Shown here: positions 14,001-24,154 of the stretch, piece after piece
Numbering within the stretch: position 1 is the first letter of the stretch
Layout of the letters: every line of letters starts with the position of its first letter
DNA from: Amaranthus tricolor
Taxonomy: Eukaryota; Streptophyta; Magnoliopsida; Caryophyllales; Amaranthaceae
Direction: 5' to 3'
Assembly (NCBI RefSeq): GCF_026212465.1
Contig: NC_080053.1
Location: 12,646,649-12,710,648 of the forward strand
DNA length: 64,000 bases
Made by a program: the position numbers and the translations under genes
The notes under the pieces: model-generated
The model's input: only the letters and a program-made list of their open reading frames with translations
Told to the model about the DNA's origin: nothing
The model's database searches: none

Positions 14001-15819
14001 CTATAAAGTCAAAAATTAAAAGTGAAAATACAATTAAAAAGCCTAAACAAAATTCAATTATTAAAATTTTTTAATGCCATGTTTGCGAATGATGATTTTC
14101 TTTGGAAATTTAGAATTGGCTTAAATTTATTGTTTGGCAAATTAAAAAATTTTAAATTTGAATTTGGATCAAATTCCACCATTATTTTTAAAGTAGTTAA
14201 AGTTGAGAATTTGAAAATAACTAGCCAAACTTTATTATTCTCAAATTCTTCATTTATGATATCATAATTAAAATTTATAATTTGAAATAATAAAATACTT
14301 GTTTCTAAACACTACGTAAATGTATCTTTAGATAAGCCACTAACCTGCAAGTGCTACAGCAAGGGCAAGGAGAATCCATGCAGCGACATCGTTAAATGCT
14401 GCAGCAGCCATGGCCGTCTCACCAACTTTTGTGGTCAGGAGTTTGAGTTCCGCTAAGATACGGGCCAACACCGGGAAAGCAGTGATGGAGAGTGACACCC
14501 CCATGAAGACGAGGAAGGGGCCATACCCTGCCTCGTCGGCGCCTTCGATGGACTGACGGAGAACGACGGCAACTGCAGCACCACCTACAAAGGGGAGACT
14601 TATACCAGCTAATGCAATAAAAAAAGCCTCCTTACCACTACGGCGTATTGAGGCTAGGTCAAGCTCAAGACCAACTAAAAACAAGAAGAAAAGAAGGCCA
14701 ATGCTGGCTACTGATTCAAGAATTGGTGTACTCCAACGTGGGAAGATTGCTTGCATGTATTCATTGTTCCTTCCTAATACTGATGGTCCCAGTAATATTC
14801 CTCCCTGGCAAGTAACAGTGTAATCCCATCCGGTCAATCGGAAATCATATTATAAGTCGTATTAGTATAATAAATCAAACAGGTACCATTTTTCATTTCA
14901 ATTAGTGGTAGTATTTGTTGGAGTGTGATAATTTGTCACACTCATGGGTTCATTTTTGTGGACTCATCCACGGGTCACCTGTGATCACGAGTAATGAGGG
15001 TTGACTTACATATAACACATGGTGAGTTTTACTCTAGCCTAAAACCATATGGTATTAGGAGGATTATTCACCAAGTATTATATACTAATTCACACCCTAA
15101 TATTTTATTAGCGATATGGGATCTTCAAATGTGAAGTATTTCCAACATTTTAACCATAATTAAAAATAAGGTTATTTTTGCATGGCATTATAAATCGTGT
15201 TGTAAAGGTGTTAAATTGCTTTTTAGGTTGTATTAAAGGATACCTTATGATTTGACCAATATATAAGTGTTATAGTGTAAAAAAGCGGTAACGGTTGCGA
15301 TCTCGGTTGTTATCTAAATATTGGTCGAAACCATAAGATATCTCTTAATGCGGCTCAAAACGCGGTTTTGATTTTTTACACCTTTACAACGCGAGAAATA
15401 TCGGTACGTTTGTTTTGAAAGCCTTTATAACGCGGCTGATGCGATGCGATGCGACCTTATTTTTAGTCACGGTAAGGGGACTCGTAGGAAAGCGATGTAT
15501 GGTTACTCTTGTTACCATATCATCGTTTTGTAACCGCTATAGCGATCATTACCGCATTTTTACACTATGTTTGGAATAAATAGCAAAAGTAAAAAGATAA
15601 ATAAAAAATAATAAAGCTAGGGGGAGTACTTACGACGATCTCAGCAATAACTTTGGGTTGACGAAGAGGTTTGAAGGCAAAGGCAAGAAGACGGGTGACA
15701 ACTAATATTAAGGTGGTTTGAATAATAAGTAATGGAAAGGCTGTATGTAGAGCGTTGTCACCTTGTAGGATTCCATCTGAGGCTGTTTTTATGCCCGTTA
15801 TGTTCACTCTACCTCCCAT
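8011..15819 (-). CDS. CHX20: Cation/H+ antiporter, CHX20-like
   Basis: Six exons read on the minus strand: 15634-15819, 14345-14804, 12922-13299, 12285-12469, 8460-9407 and 8011-8370. They join in frame to 2517 nt, 838 aa, typical of plant CPA2/CHX exchangers. The N-terminal half is a multi-span Na_H_exchanger domain: [20 protein letters not shown], then [13 protein letters not shown], and the transport-site pair Asn200-Asp201 in [10 protein letters not shown]. The C-terminal half (exons 5-6) is the soluble universal-stress-like region, with [13 protein letters not shown] and [15 protein letters not shown]. By recalled resemblance, details such as [29 protein letters not shown] and the tail [20 protein letters not shown] point to CHX20, which in Arabidopsis acts in endomembranes of guard cells in K+/pH balance and stomatal opening. 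The ATG is the only one before the short N terminus. No lesions were seen. The donor of exon 4 (AAG|GTCTTT in a purine tract) is weak, but the frame and family alignment support it. Confidence 0.92.
9756..10049. mobile_element. MITE-like element with about 60-bp inverted ends (CHX20 intron 4)
   Basis: The left end AAAAATTACCTATAGTAATT and the right end, read in reverse complement as AAAAATTACCTAAAATAATT, stay alignable for about 60 bases inward: 'ATTTTTTCAT', 'TTCCTAYAATAAYCTCA', 'AATCAATTT'. No open frame. The target duplication is not clear because the flanks are A/T runs. Confidence 0.55.
10095..10546. mobile_element. Mutator-type MITE with 9-bp target duplication (CHX20 intron 4)
   Basis: A 452-bp element flanked on both sides by the same 9 bases, CTAAGCCTC (10086-10094 and 10547-10555), the target size of Mutator-like elements. 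The ends are inverted repeats of over 100 bp (outer 20 bases AATTTGAATAAAATAAGATN, then ATTTAATTTCAAAAATAAG and so on). The middle is built from short palindromes around the core GTTACTAAC, such as GTCGCTGTTACTAACAGCGAC shortened by one base at each end, present about four times. It is non-autonomous, with no coding capacity. Confidence 0.82.
11911..12172. mobile_element. SINE-like dispersed repeat with 66-bp direct repeats at both ends (CHX20 intron 4)
   Basis: The segments 11911-11976 and 12107-12172 are near-identical direct repeats starting AAGGACCAACTCAA and containing AAGCTTAAGCTGATGGTTGA. On the minus strand the central part has a possible pol III A-box (TGGTATCGGAGCC) and B-box (GGGTTCGAATTTC), so a tRNA-derived origin is possible. 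Such sequences are common in plant introns. The class is uncertain. Confidence 0.5.
14916..15147. mobile_element. Short solo-LTR-like element (TRIM type), CHX20 intron 1
   Basis: A 232-bp block that begins TGTTGGAGTGTG and ends GTATTTCCAACA, the TG...CA inverted ends of LTRs. Inside is AAACCATATGGTATTAGGAGG and CCAAGTATTATATACT, of the kind found in terminal-repeat retrotransposons in miniature. The 5-base flanks do not match, so this is not a clean insertion. Confidence 0.5.
15271..15569 (+). mobile_element. MITE, TAGTGTAAAAA family, best-preserved copy (CHX20 intron 1)
   Basis: The inverted ends TATAGTGTAAAAAAGCGGTA and, read in reverse, CATAGTGTAAAAATGCGGTA enclose about 300 bp with ATATTGGTCGAAACCATAAG and ACAACGCGAGAAATATCGG. 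No coding capacity. Related copies lie at 5911, 37856 and about 59983. Superfamily not fixed; the flanks show no clear duplication. Confidence 0.7.
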
Positions 15820-15935
15820 TTTCTATCACTTTTTTTCGACTCCCTTATTATAATTATAAGCAAGATCACTAATGAATTCTAAACTTGGCTTATTTTTCCA
15901 AGTACACACTTAATAGGAAAGAAATACCCAATCAA

Positions 15936-15943
15936 TATATATA
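15936..15943 (-). promoter_or_regulatory. Possible TATA box of the CHX20-like gene
   Basis: TATATATA on the minus strand, about 120 bases upstream of the ATG at 15819. Position is plausible, but the region is AT-rich, so chance occurrence is likely enough to keep confidence low. Confidence 0.3.
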
Positions 15944-16134
15944 GTGCGCTAGATTACGTGTCCGTACGTAAAAATATATTTACATATGGCCATATACTAT
16001 GTGCCAGAGATTACTATTATTAAAAGAACAAGGTACCTGAAAAATATAAATAAATGGAAAATAATAAAATTGTAGACTGATTGATAAATCAATTTAAGAT
16101 GAATTAATATATAGCAGATTCTCAGTGACATTAA

Positions 16135-16365
16135 CGGCCCGTTTGGTAGACAGTAATAAATCGCGATAATGGGAATGAAAATTAGTGTAATTTTAGTTGA
16201 AAAATCTTTTAACTACCTTGATGGTCATACTTGACAACCTTCAATCATCTAGTAAAAAACTTTTTAAGTTTCATTACCATGGGAATGACATGGAACTTTT
16301 GATAAACTTTTACACTATAAATTATTCCCATTACCGTCATTTAGTACCACTAACCAAACGGGCCG
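16135..16365. mobile_element. PIF/Harbinger (Tourist-like) MITE upstream of CHX20
   Basis: A 231-bp element with inverted ends CGGCCCGTTTGGT and ACCAAACGGGCCG, flanked on both sides by the 3-base duplication TAA (16132-16134 and 16366-16368). The ends and the 3-base TWA target fit PIF/Harbinger MITEs. It lies about 300-550 bases upstream of the CHX20-like ATG, so it may sit in or near that promoter. Confidence 0.8.
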
Positions 16366-16639
16366 TAAAAGTGTGAACAGAACTATATGGATGACTCACA
16401 TACAAATGTTAGTTTAAGTTTAATTTATGTATTATGAGAGGTCTTTGGTTGCCTCCTATTCTCTTAAATTTTCTATATCTTTAAAATTATTTATTTTATA
16501 TATAGTTGTTTGGTTGACTTTTTTTAAGCAAACATAGAAATTTTCTTGTTTCCTTCTACAAAGCTTAAGAATTTAATTGCCTAGGATTACTGTGTTGGTA
16601 ATTTCAAAATCATGTGTCAATTTGTTAGTTTTGATGTTC

Positions 16640-17370
16640 AAATAAACAAGAAAAACTTTTTTAAAGAACTTGACAAATAAAGTAATTTTTGAAATTTAAA
16701 GAATTGTGTTACTTTTAGGCAAAAAATTTTTTTTTTTGATAAAAAAGATGATACTTCTAGGTAAAAAAGTGTTATTTTAAGAAAAATATTTTGAAAAAAA
16801 CTCACAAAAAGGTGTTAATTTTCGGAAAAAACGTGTTACTTTATATTATGTTTATTTTTTTGAAACTAACACTTTTTTCTAAAAAGTATCAACTTTTTTT
16901 TTTAAACAAAAGTAACATTTTTTTGTTTAAAAGTAACCCTTTTATATAAAAAAAAGTAGATTTTTATCAAACAGATTGGTTCTCACGGTTCTCATACATA
17001 GGGTCAAGTTCCACTGGAAACCAAGTTTATATGAGAACCGTGAAAACCAATTTGACTGATAAAAAGGTGTAACTTTTGGGCAAAAATATATATTTTTTTA
17101 AAAAAAGAGTTGGTACTTTTTAGCGAAAAGTGTTACGTTCAGAAAAAAAATTTATTTTTCAAAAAAAAAAATTACAAAGTACCACGTTTTTTTTCGAAAA
17201 GTAACACCTATAATGTAAAATGTAGTACCTTTTTGTGAGTTTCATTCAAAATGTTTTGTGAAATTAACAATTTTTTACTCAAAAGTAATACCTATTTAGT
17301 AAAAAAGTAATACTTTTTTGTCAGACAGATTGATTCTCACGATTCTCATATAAGAATGATTCTCATTTGA
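16640..17370. repeat. Imperfect inverted/direct repeat block
   Basis: The segment is made of many variants of 'AAAAAGTRTTACTTTTNNGCAAAAA' in both orientations, around inverted copies of GGTTCTCACGGTTCTCATA (about 16978-17000) and its complement (about 17030-17055), with a third near 17330. It looks like a decayed fold-back element nested in related copies. Confidence 0.45.
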
Positions 17371-17373
17371 ACT

Positions 17374-17910
<537 letters not shown>

Positions 17911-17978
<68 letters not shown>
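17911..17978. repeat. (AT)n microsatellite
   Basis: Uninterrupted AT dinucleotides, probably the other half of the tract at 17378-17650. Confidence 0.95.
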
Positions 17979-17981
<3 letters not shown>

Positions 17982-19945
17982 TGATGTCTTCTATCTAGTC
18001 TAGGTTATGAAGTTAAATATTGCAGAATTGAAAGACTTCCCAGTCCTATGTGCGTGCGAGGAAGAGGAATCATCTACCATCCATAAGATGGGTGATAATT
18101 TGTTGATTACTTGTCACATCTATATCAATTTTTTGAACATTTGATTCGAAAAAAAATTGGTCAATTCTATGCGAGTTTACATCTTAAAAGTTGATGACTT
18201 GATTCTAAATTGATGAGCTCGTTTATAAGTGGTTTGATTATCTAAGAGCAAAAACATAGTTATAATTTTTGTGTAAAATAGTTTGTAATCTTAGTTCGAT
18301 GATGTTGTAATTTATGTAGTTGTTAGTGATTTAAACACGCTGTCTTAAAAATATTATTGTTCAGTAAATTAGCATTTGAACAACATTCAATACTATACAT
18401 ATATGTTTTAAAAATGTACGCAATAGCTTATAGTTTATCGAAAGCAAAAATAGTGACTTAAATTTTTTTTTTTCTCTATATTTTTCTCAACAATTATATT
18501 CCACGGCTATCGTAACCGCTACTTCTACTTCACAATCAAATTTGCCACCCAATGACCCACCCACTGTCCACCACCAACATCCTATCTTAAACATCTTAGA
18601 TTGAGCACCCAACCGACCCATGACCCAGATTGGTAGATGTGGTGGTTTAATGGGTTACTTCGTGCATGAGAGGAGGGTAGAGAAGGGGTGGGGGGGCTCA
18701 CACGTGGCTGGGGAAAGGTGCTTTCGGATTGGAGTTGATGGTTTATGGGTCGTGTAGGGGTTGGTGGAAGAGGAGGAGAGGTTCGCCAAGGTTGGGGTAC
18801 GGGGAAGGAGCCATTGGAGGTTGGGGGACTAGTGAGGAGGGGAAAGGGAGGTGGATAGTGGGGTGGTTAGGGTTTTTGGAATTTTTTTAAATTTCATTTT
18901 TTAAATGTATTTTAGGTAAAAACATTAAAAAATTTGTATTGTAACATGTATAAGAGGTTGCAAGTCATTTAACTATTTATTTGCATCATGCGTTATTGAA
19001 AGTTGGATTTTCACGGAATAAATAAAATGCTGGATTTTATCTGCTGGCTAGAGAAAGATTGGCTTGTTAATAACAATTTTTCTTTTTATTTATTGTTTCA
19101 ATTATCACAAACAAATATATATTATTTTACATGAGAGTAATCAAGTAATAATGAGTTAAATATTATAAGTTGTTTCAAAATCTGCAAATCAAGAAAGATA
19201 TGTTTATATTATTTTAATATTTTATATTTATATTTATATTTAAAGAAAAAAGAGCTGAACCGAGGGTCCATCTCGCCCAACTCGAGAGTTGAGCTGCCAA
19301 GAATCGACTGCTAAGGACACTTTTTGAATTGGCAAAACAAGAATCCTATAACAAAAACACTTTTTGAATTGGCAAATTACGATAAAACCGGCCTAGCACG
19401 CATTGTGGATACTTCTTGAATTGGCAATCAACTTCAAATAAAAAAGAAAAACAAAGAAAGATAAGGGAACATCTATCAAAAAATGTTTATAAATTCCTCG
19501 ACCTGTTCGTTGGCAGATCACTATATGTCACACTTGGTTATCAACGTAAAAATTAATATTATCTTATATAAAGAATAATATATAATGTACCTATAATTGT
19601 GACTTATAAATACTAACTTTGAATATTCCATTCATCTGTCCAAACAACCATCATGCTGAAATGGAATATACTATAGGGGACCCCTCCATTCATGATCATG
19701 TGGCGCTTCCTGCCACACTTTATACTTATGTTTACTTGGCAACAATATCAACAATAATGAATTAAATCCCTATTGAAAATCGGATATTGTATCAGTTAGA
19801 GTATATATTATTTTTCGTATAACCCTTTTTCTTCTTTCGGACTCAAAAAATAATAATTAAAGCTTCATCTAATTGATAATATATTTTTGTTTACCCTAAG
19901 AGGAATGGACCATTAACTACTAAAGCTTTTCACGGCCTGAAAAAG
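17979..19945. other. Non-coding intergenic stretch
   Basis: Mostly AT-rich with no convincing gene. About 18640-18870 is unusually G-rich on the plus strand (runs such as GGGGTGGGGGGG); its origin is unknown and no supported frame crosses it. Confidence 0.6.
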
Positions 19946-19949
19946 GTTG

Positions 19950-20930
19950 ATGGAGAAGTTTAGCAGGAAAAGAAAAGATAAATTTGGTGAAGGCTTATGA
20001 TAGTATGGCAGACCATTTTGTAGGATAACCTCGAGGCTAAGGGAAAGCCATTAAGGTATATTAAACGCAATAAAAGACATGAACGATAAAGTAATGATTG
20101 GCATTTAGTAACTTGTCATGTAGTTGAGATAGCTGAGATGTTTCTAGCAGAACTGGGATTGCTTTAAAGATCGGCCTTAAGCTTTCTCTTGATTATTTTA
20201 ATAATTGATAAGTTTATAAAACTTAATTGTAAGAGTGTTCCTTGATGCATATTGTTTGTTGATGATATTGTACTTGTGGCTAAAATTAGTGACGAAGTTA
20301 ATGTGAGACTAAATGATTAAGGGTAACTATAGCTAAAAGGAGAAAACTTGCTAATAAGTTGCTCTAAAACAGAATACCTAAGATGCAATTTTATTGAGGA
20401 AGATCAAGGGGGAGAATCTTAAATGACTATTAGACAATATATTGTGGTGTAAATGATTAAGTTTAATTATTTTTAGATCAATAGTTTAGAGTAATTGACA
20501 GATTGATGAAGATGTAATGCATCGAGTTAAGCTGAATAATTGAATAGAGAGCATAACCTGAGTTTTTGTGTGATATATATGTTCTCGACTATATTAAAAC
20601 GTAAATGCTACCGAATTGCAGCGCGTCCAATCTTGTTACATGGAATAATGTGTTGGCCAATTAAGAAGATATATGAGCATATGATGAAAGTATTAGAGTG
20701 AATGGATAATCTTGAGAAGTAGGTTTTGAGAAAAAGGTTAGGGGTTGCATCTATTTTTTCAAAGATGCGTGATAGTATATTGGAATGGTTTAGACATGTG
20801 CAAGATTAACCAAAAAAAAATCGTGGTATACCTAAAAACTATGGGAAGAGCAAATTAAGAATAACATAAGTCAGTTGCACCTTTTTAATGATTTGACTAG
20901 GAATAAAACAAATATACTAGGTATGAAGAA
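19950..20930 (+). pseudogene. LINE reverse transcriptase remnant, RTE-like
   Basis: Frames read through stops show pieces of a non-LTR reverse transcriptase in the right order: VKAYDSMADHFV (from about 19986), then the catalytic box LFVDDIVLVA (about 20252-20281, the FxDD motif), then SKTEYLRCNFIEE (about 20363), and finally KRLGVASIFSKMRDS and LEWFRHVQD (about 20730-20808), like the RTE tail in which a WFGHVQR motif follows the polymerase. Stops and shifts interrupt it many times. It is dead and has no intact ends. Confidence 0.75.
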
Positions 20931-21397
20931 GGTGATGATGATAGTTACTTGGGTACTTTTTGCAAACACCCCCTATAATTGAAAATGTTCGTTGAAAATA
21001 CCGTTACAAATTAGTAAAATTTGAATTTACACTAGCAACTTTTCTATAAAATAAAGGATTATGATTATAATTAAGATGATTTGTCACTAAAAGTACATCA
21101 TGTTACTTTCATTATATATTATGACTATGAAATGATTTTATAAAAAAAACCGATGACACACTACCTCTATCTCACTTATTTAGTATTATTTGTTATTTTG
21201 ATTCGTCTCATTTAATTTGTATTATTTTTATTTTTAGACAATGATCTACTATTTTCTTTTAATTTCATACACACTTTTTACCTTTACTTTAATTTCATCT
21301 ACATAATCAAATATTCACATATTCATAAAAAAAAAGCATTTCATTTCTTTTTGATGTTAATTCAAAAGGATAAAGTAATACTTTTAATTATTACTTC

Positions 21398-21457
<60 letters not shown>

Positions 21458-22127
21458 AACGTTACAGTAAATGAGACGTTAAAAATCATGTCATTACAAT
21501 GAGAGTATTACGCAAGTAAATTGGGTAGAATTTTACAATCCCCATAAATAAATATAAATCCAGTTTTAATTACATTATCAACTGTTTAATTTATAAGTCG
21601 TACATAAATAGTTTCGACGGGTCAAAACATCTGTATCTAATTGAATTATTGATGATATAATATGAAATTAATAAAACAAGATGTAGGATACACGTATTTA
21701 TTTTTATCGCCCATGTCTCTTTATTAGTTGACCTTTCTTAAATAATGCAACAAAAATAAGAAATTATAATGCAATTCTTGTACTTTTTTATAAAATCATC
21801 TTGTAGTTGACAAATTCAGCTTCTACAATTCCTATCAAATGTGTTGGCAATTTACAACTACAATAAGATGATACCTCATTTCATTTCTTTGGATGCAACA
21901 ATAACGTATTTAGAAAATAGTAAATTATGTGTAAAGGTAGTTGATTGGAGAATAAGACATAAATAAGCAGATGAGAAAAATGAGTGGTTAAAATGGAGAG
22001 AGATAATAAGTTTGTGAATGAGATTAAAAGAAAGAAAGTGAGACTATTGGCAAAAAGAGAAAGAGTGGAAAATGAGTAGAACAGACTAAAATGGAAAGAA
22101 ATGCAATTTAAGAGGGACATAAGGAGT
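20931..22127. other. Non-coding stretch with (ATT)n run
   Basis: AT-rich sequence with an (ATT)n microsatellite at 21399-21456. The last 30 bases before the CACTA insertion (AAGAGGGACATAAGGAGT, continuing AGT after it) look like a Stowaway terminus, so the CACTA element may have landed at the edge of an older MITE. Confidence 0.45.
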
Positions 22128-22613
22128 CACTAGTGGAAAAAACCTCATTTGCTGCGGTTTTTTTGCCATTATTTGCTGCAGTTTTGGCCCCAAGCAATAG
22201 TGATAGCAGCAAATGACCTACTTTAAATGTTGCGGTTAAAAACCGCAGCAAAAAAGGGCATTATTTACAGCGATCAACAAATAACCGCATCAAATAAAGA
22301 GGATTATTTGCTACGGTCAGACACAAAACCGCAGCAAATACTCCTCTTTATTTGCTGCGGTTTTTTGTTGACCGCAGCAAATACTTGGTATTTTTTTTTC
22401 TTTTTTTGTTTTATATTAATAATAATCCAATAATAATGTACAATGTAATAACAATGATTAATCCAATAATAATCCAATGATAATCACAAATAATCACCAA
22501 TAATCTCTTTGTAATAATAAACTCTCGATTGTATATATAATATAATATTATGTACGTACATATATATATAATATACATTAAAGTACTAAAAAATCTATAC
22601 TAATTACAATTTA

Positions 22614-22903
22614 TCAAGGACAAAAATTAGAAAGATACGCAGCAATCTTGTCTTTTAATTCGCGTATCTCTCCACTTATCAGCGGACGTGTTTCCCTCGG
22701 AATGTTGTATAAAACCTATAATATAATATAAAATTAAAAGATTAATAAACAGATTTTACCAATAATAATAATTTAAGAACGTAACAAATACTTACGGCAT
22801 CTATGTTTTCGACTCTAACCTCCTTCACGAATTTTAAGATATCGTCCATGTATTTGAGAGCGTAGTAGCCGCAATCAACGGAATTAGAAGGTTGTCGAAA
22901 GCA
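22614..22903 (-). pseudogene. Ulp1-type cysteine protease, C-terminal fragment (CACTA ORF2)
   Basis: Two exons can be read: 22796-22903 and 22614-22715 (minus). Together they encode about 69 residues. The first has QPSNSVDCGYYALKYMDDI, matching the C-terminal Gln-x6-Cys catalytic segment of Ulp1/C48 peptidases. The second ends ELKDKIAAYLSNFCP with a stop, like the family tail. The His- and Asp-bearing upstream part is absent; a 169-bp tandem array lies there instead. Many plant CACTA elements carry such a gene on the same strand as the transposase; its role in transposition is unsettled. Confidence 0.75.
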
Positions 22904-22939
22904 CTAAGAGAAAATAGATGTCAGTGCACAAAAAGCATA

Positions 22940-23732
22940 AAAACGCATAAAATCGAAACTTAATACGTAATTTCTAGCATATGAATATGATTTTCAATTC
23001 TAACTACTTTAACAATATATACCATATAGTGTTGTGTGCCAAGTTTCGTGCAAAACAAACCAAGTTTGAGTTACTTTATGTGCAAAAGTGCCAAAAACGG
23101 TTAAAAACCCTTAAAATCGCAACTTAACACGTAATTTCTAGCATATGACTATGATTTTAAATTCTAACCACTTCAACACAATAATATATACCAAATAGTG
23201 TTGTAGGCCAAGTTTCGTGCAAAACAAACCAAGTTTGAGCTACTTTATGCGCAAAAGTGCCAAAAACGGTTAAAAACCCTTAAAATCGCAACTTAACACG
23301 TAATTTCTAGCATATGACTATGATTTTAAATTCTAACCACTTCAACACAATAATATATACCAAATAGTGTTGTAGGCCAAGTTTCGTGCAAAACAAACCA
23401 AGTTTGAGCTACTTTATGCGCAAAAGTACCTAAAACGCTTAAAAACGCATAAAATCGCAACTTAATACGTAATTTATAGCATATGACTATGATTTTCAAT
23501 TCTAACCACTTCAACACAATAATATATACCAAATAATCTTGTGTGCCAAGTTTCGTGCAAAACAAACCAAGTCTGAGCTACTTTATGCGCAAAAGTGCCA
23601 AAAACGCTTTAAAGCCCTTAAAATCGCAACTTAACACGTAATTTCTAGCATATATACGACAATGATTTTCAATTCTAACCACTTCAACACAATAATATAT
23701 ACCAAATAATGTTGTGTGCCAAGTTTCGTGCA
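22940..23732. repeat. Tandem array, 169-bp unit, about 4.5 copies
   Basis: The landmark AAGTTTCGTGCAAAACAAAC starts at 23041, 23210, 23379 and 23548, exactly 169 bases apart, with a last truncated copy at 23721 (173 bases on). Each unit also holds ATCGCAACTTAAYACGTAAT, TAGCATATGACTATGATTTT and AATAATATATACCAAATA. The array sits inside the CACTA element, upstream of the Ulp1 fragment on its coding strand. Long frames across it are shadows. Confidence 0.95.
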
Positions 23733-24154
23733 ATTCTGATACAAATGTGGTTGTATCAAATGAAGATACCAAAGGAGCCCACACAAGGTTGCATAGGCTG
23801 CATACAGACCTCACGGAACAGGTCATGGCTTCAGAACAGCACAACAGCAAACTAGCGACTAGACCACCTTGCACGACACGTGGAGACAAAACCTATTCAT
23901 CCAGGACCTAGGCTAAAGTGGAAATGGAATCTTGATACTTGGATCTAGCTATTAAGGTCCTAAAACCATTCTAACAATCCCCGTGGACTCCTAGAAGCTG
24001 AGCTGAAGGAGGGCTGCTGATAGTTTGCTAGATCAGAATCGTCTAAGTGTTTTTGTGTTTTCTGTTTCTGTTTTAAGTGCCCATGTAATAACACGTGCGT
24101 TTTAATTAGGCGTGTGCTAATATTGCCGTTATGTTAGTTAAGATAAGGAGAGCC
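23733..24154. other. Unassigned insert or remnant inside the CACTA element
   Basis: The sequence leaves the tandem repeat abruptly at AATTCTGATAC and is less AT-rich than its surroundings. It replaces the C-terminal end of the transposase gene. A short frame (23714-23911 +) has no recognisable domain. It may be a piece of another transposon or captured DNA. Confidence 0.4.

Noticed and set aside
21881..22120. 79-residue minus-strand frame beside the CACTA element
   Set aside because: Leu/Ser/Phe low complexity, A/G-rich DNA on the plus strand; possibly part of an old MITE, not a gene.
22940..23732. CRISPR-like repeats
   Set aside because: Units are 169 bases, directly adjacent with no spacers, in a plant transposon; it is an ordinary tandem repeat.
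23326..23889. Minus-strand frames of 79 and 103 residues with repeated HETW..TLFGIYYCVEVVRI
   Set aside because: They are translations of the 169-bp tandem repeat and its edge, with no domain.
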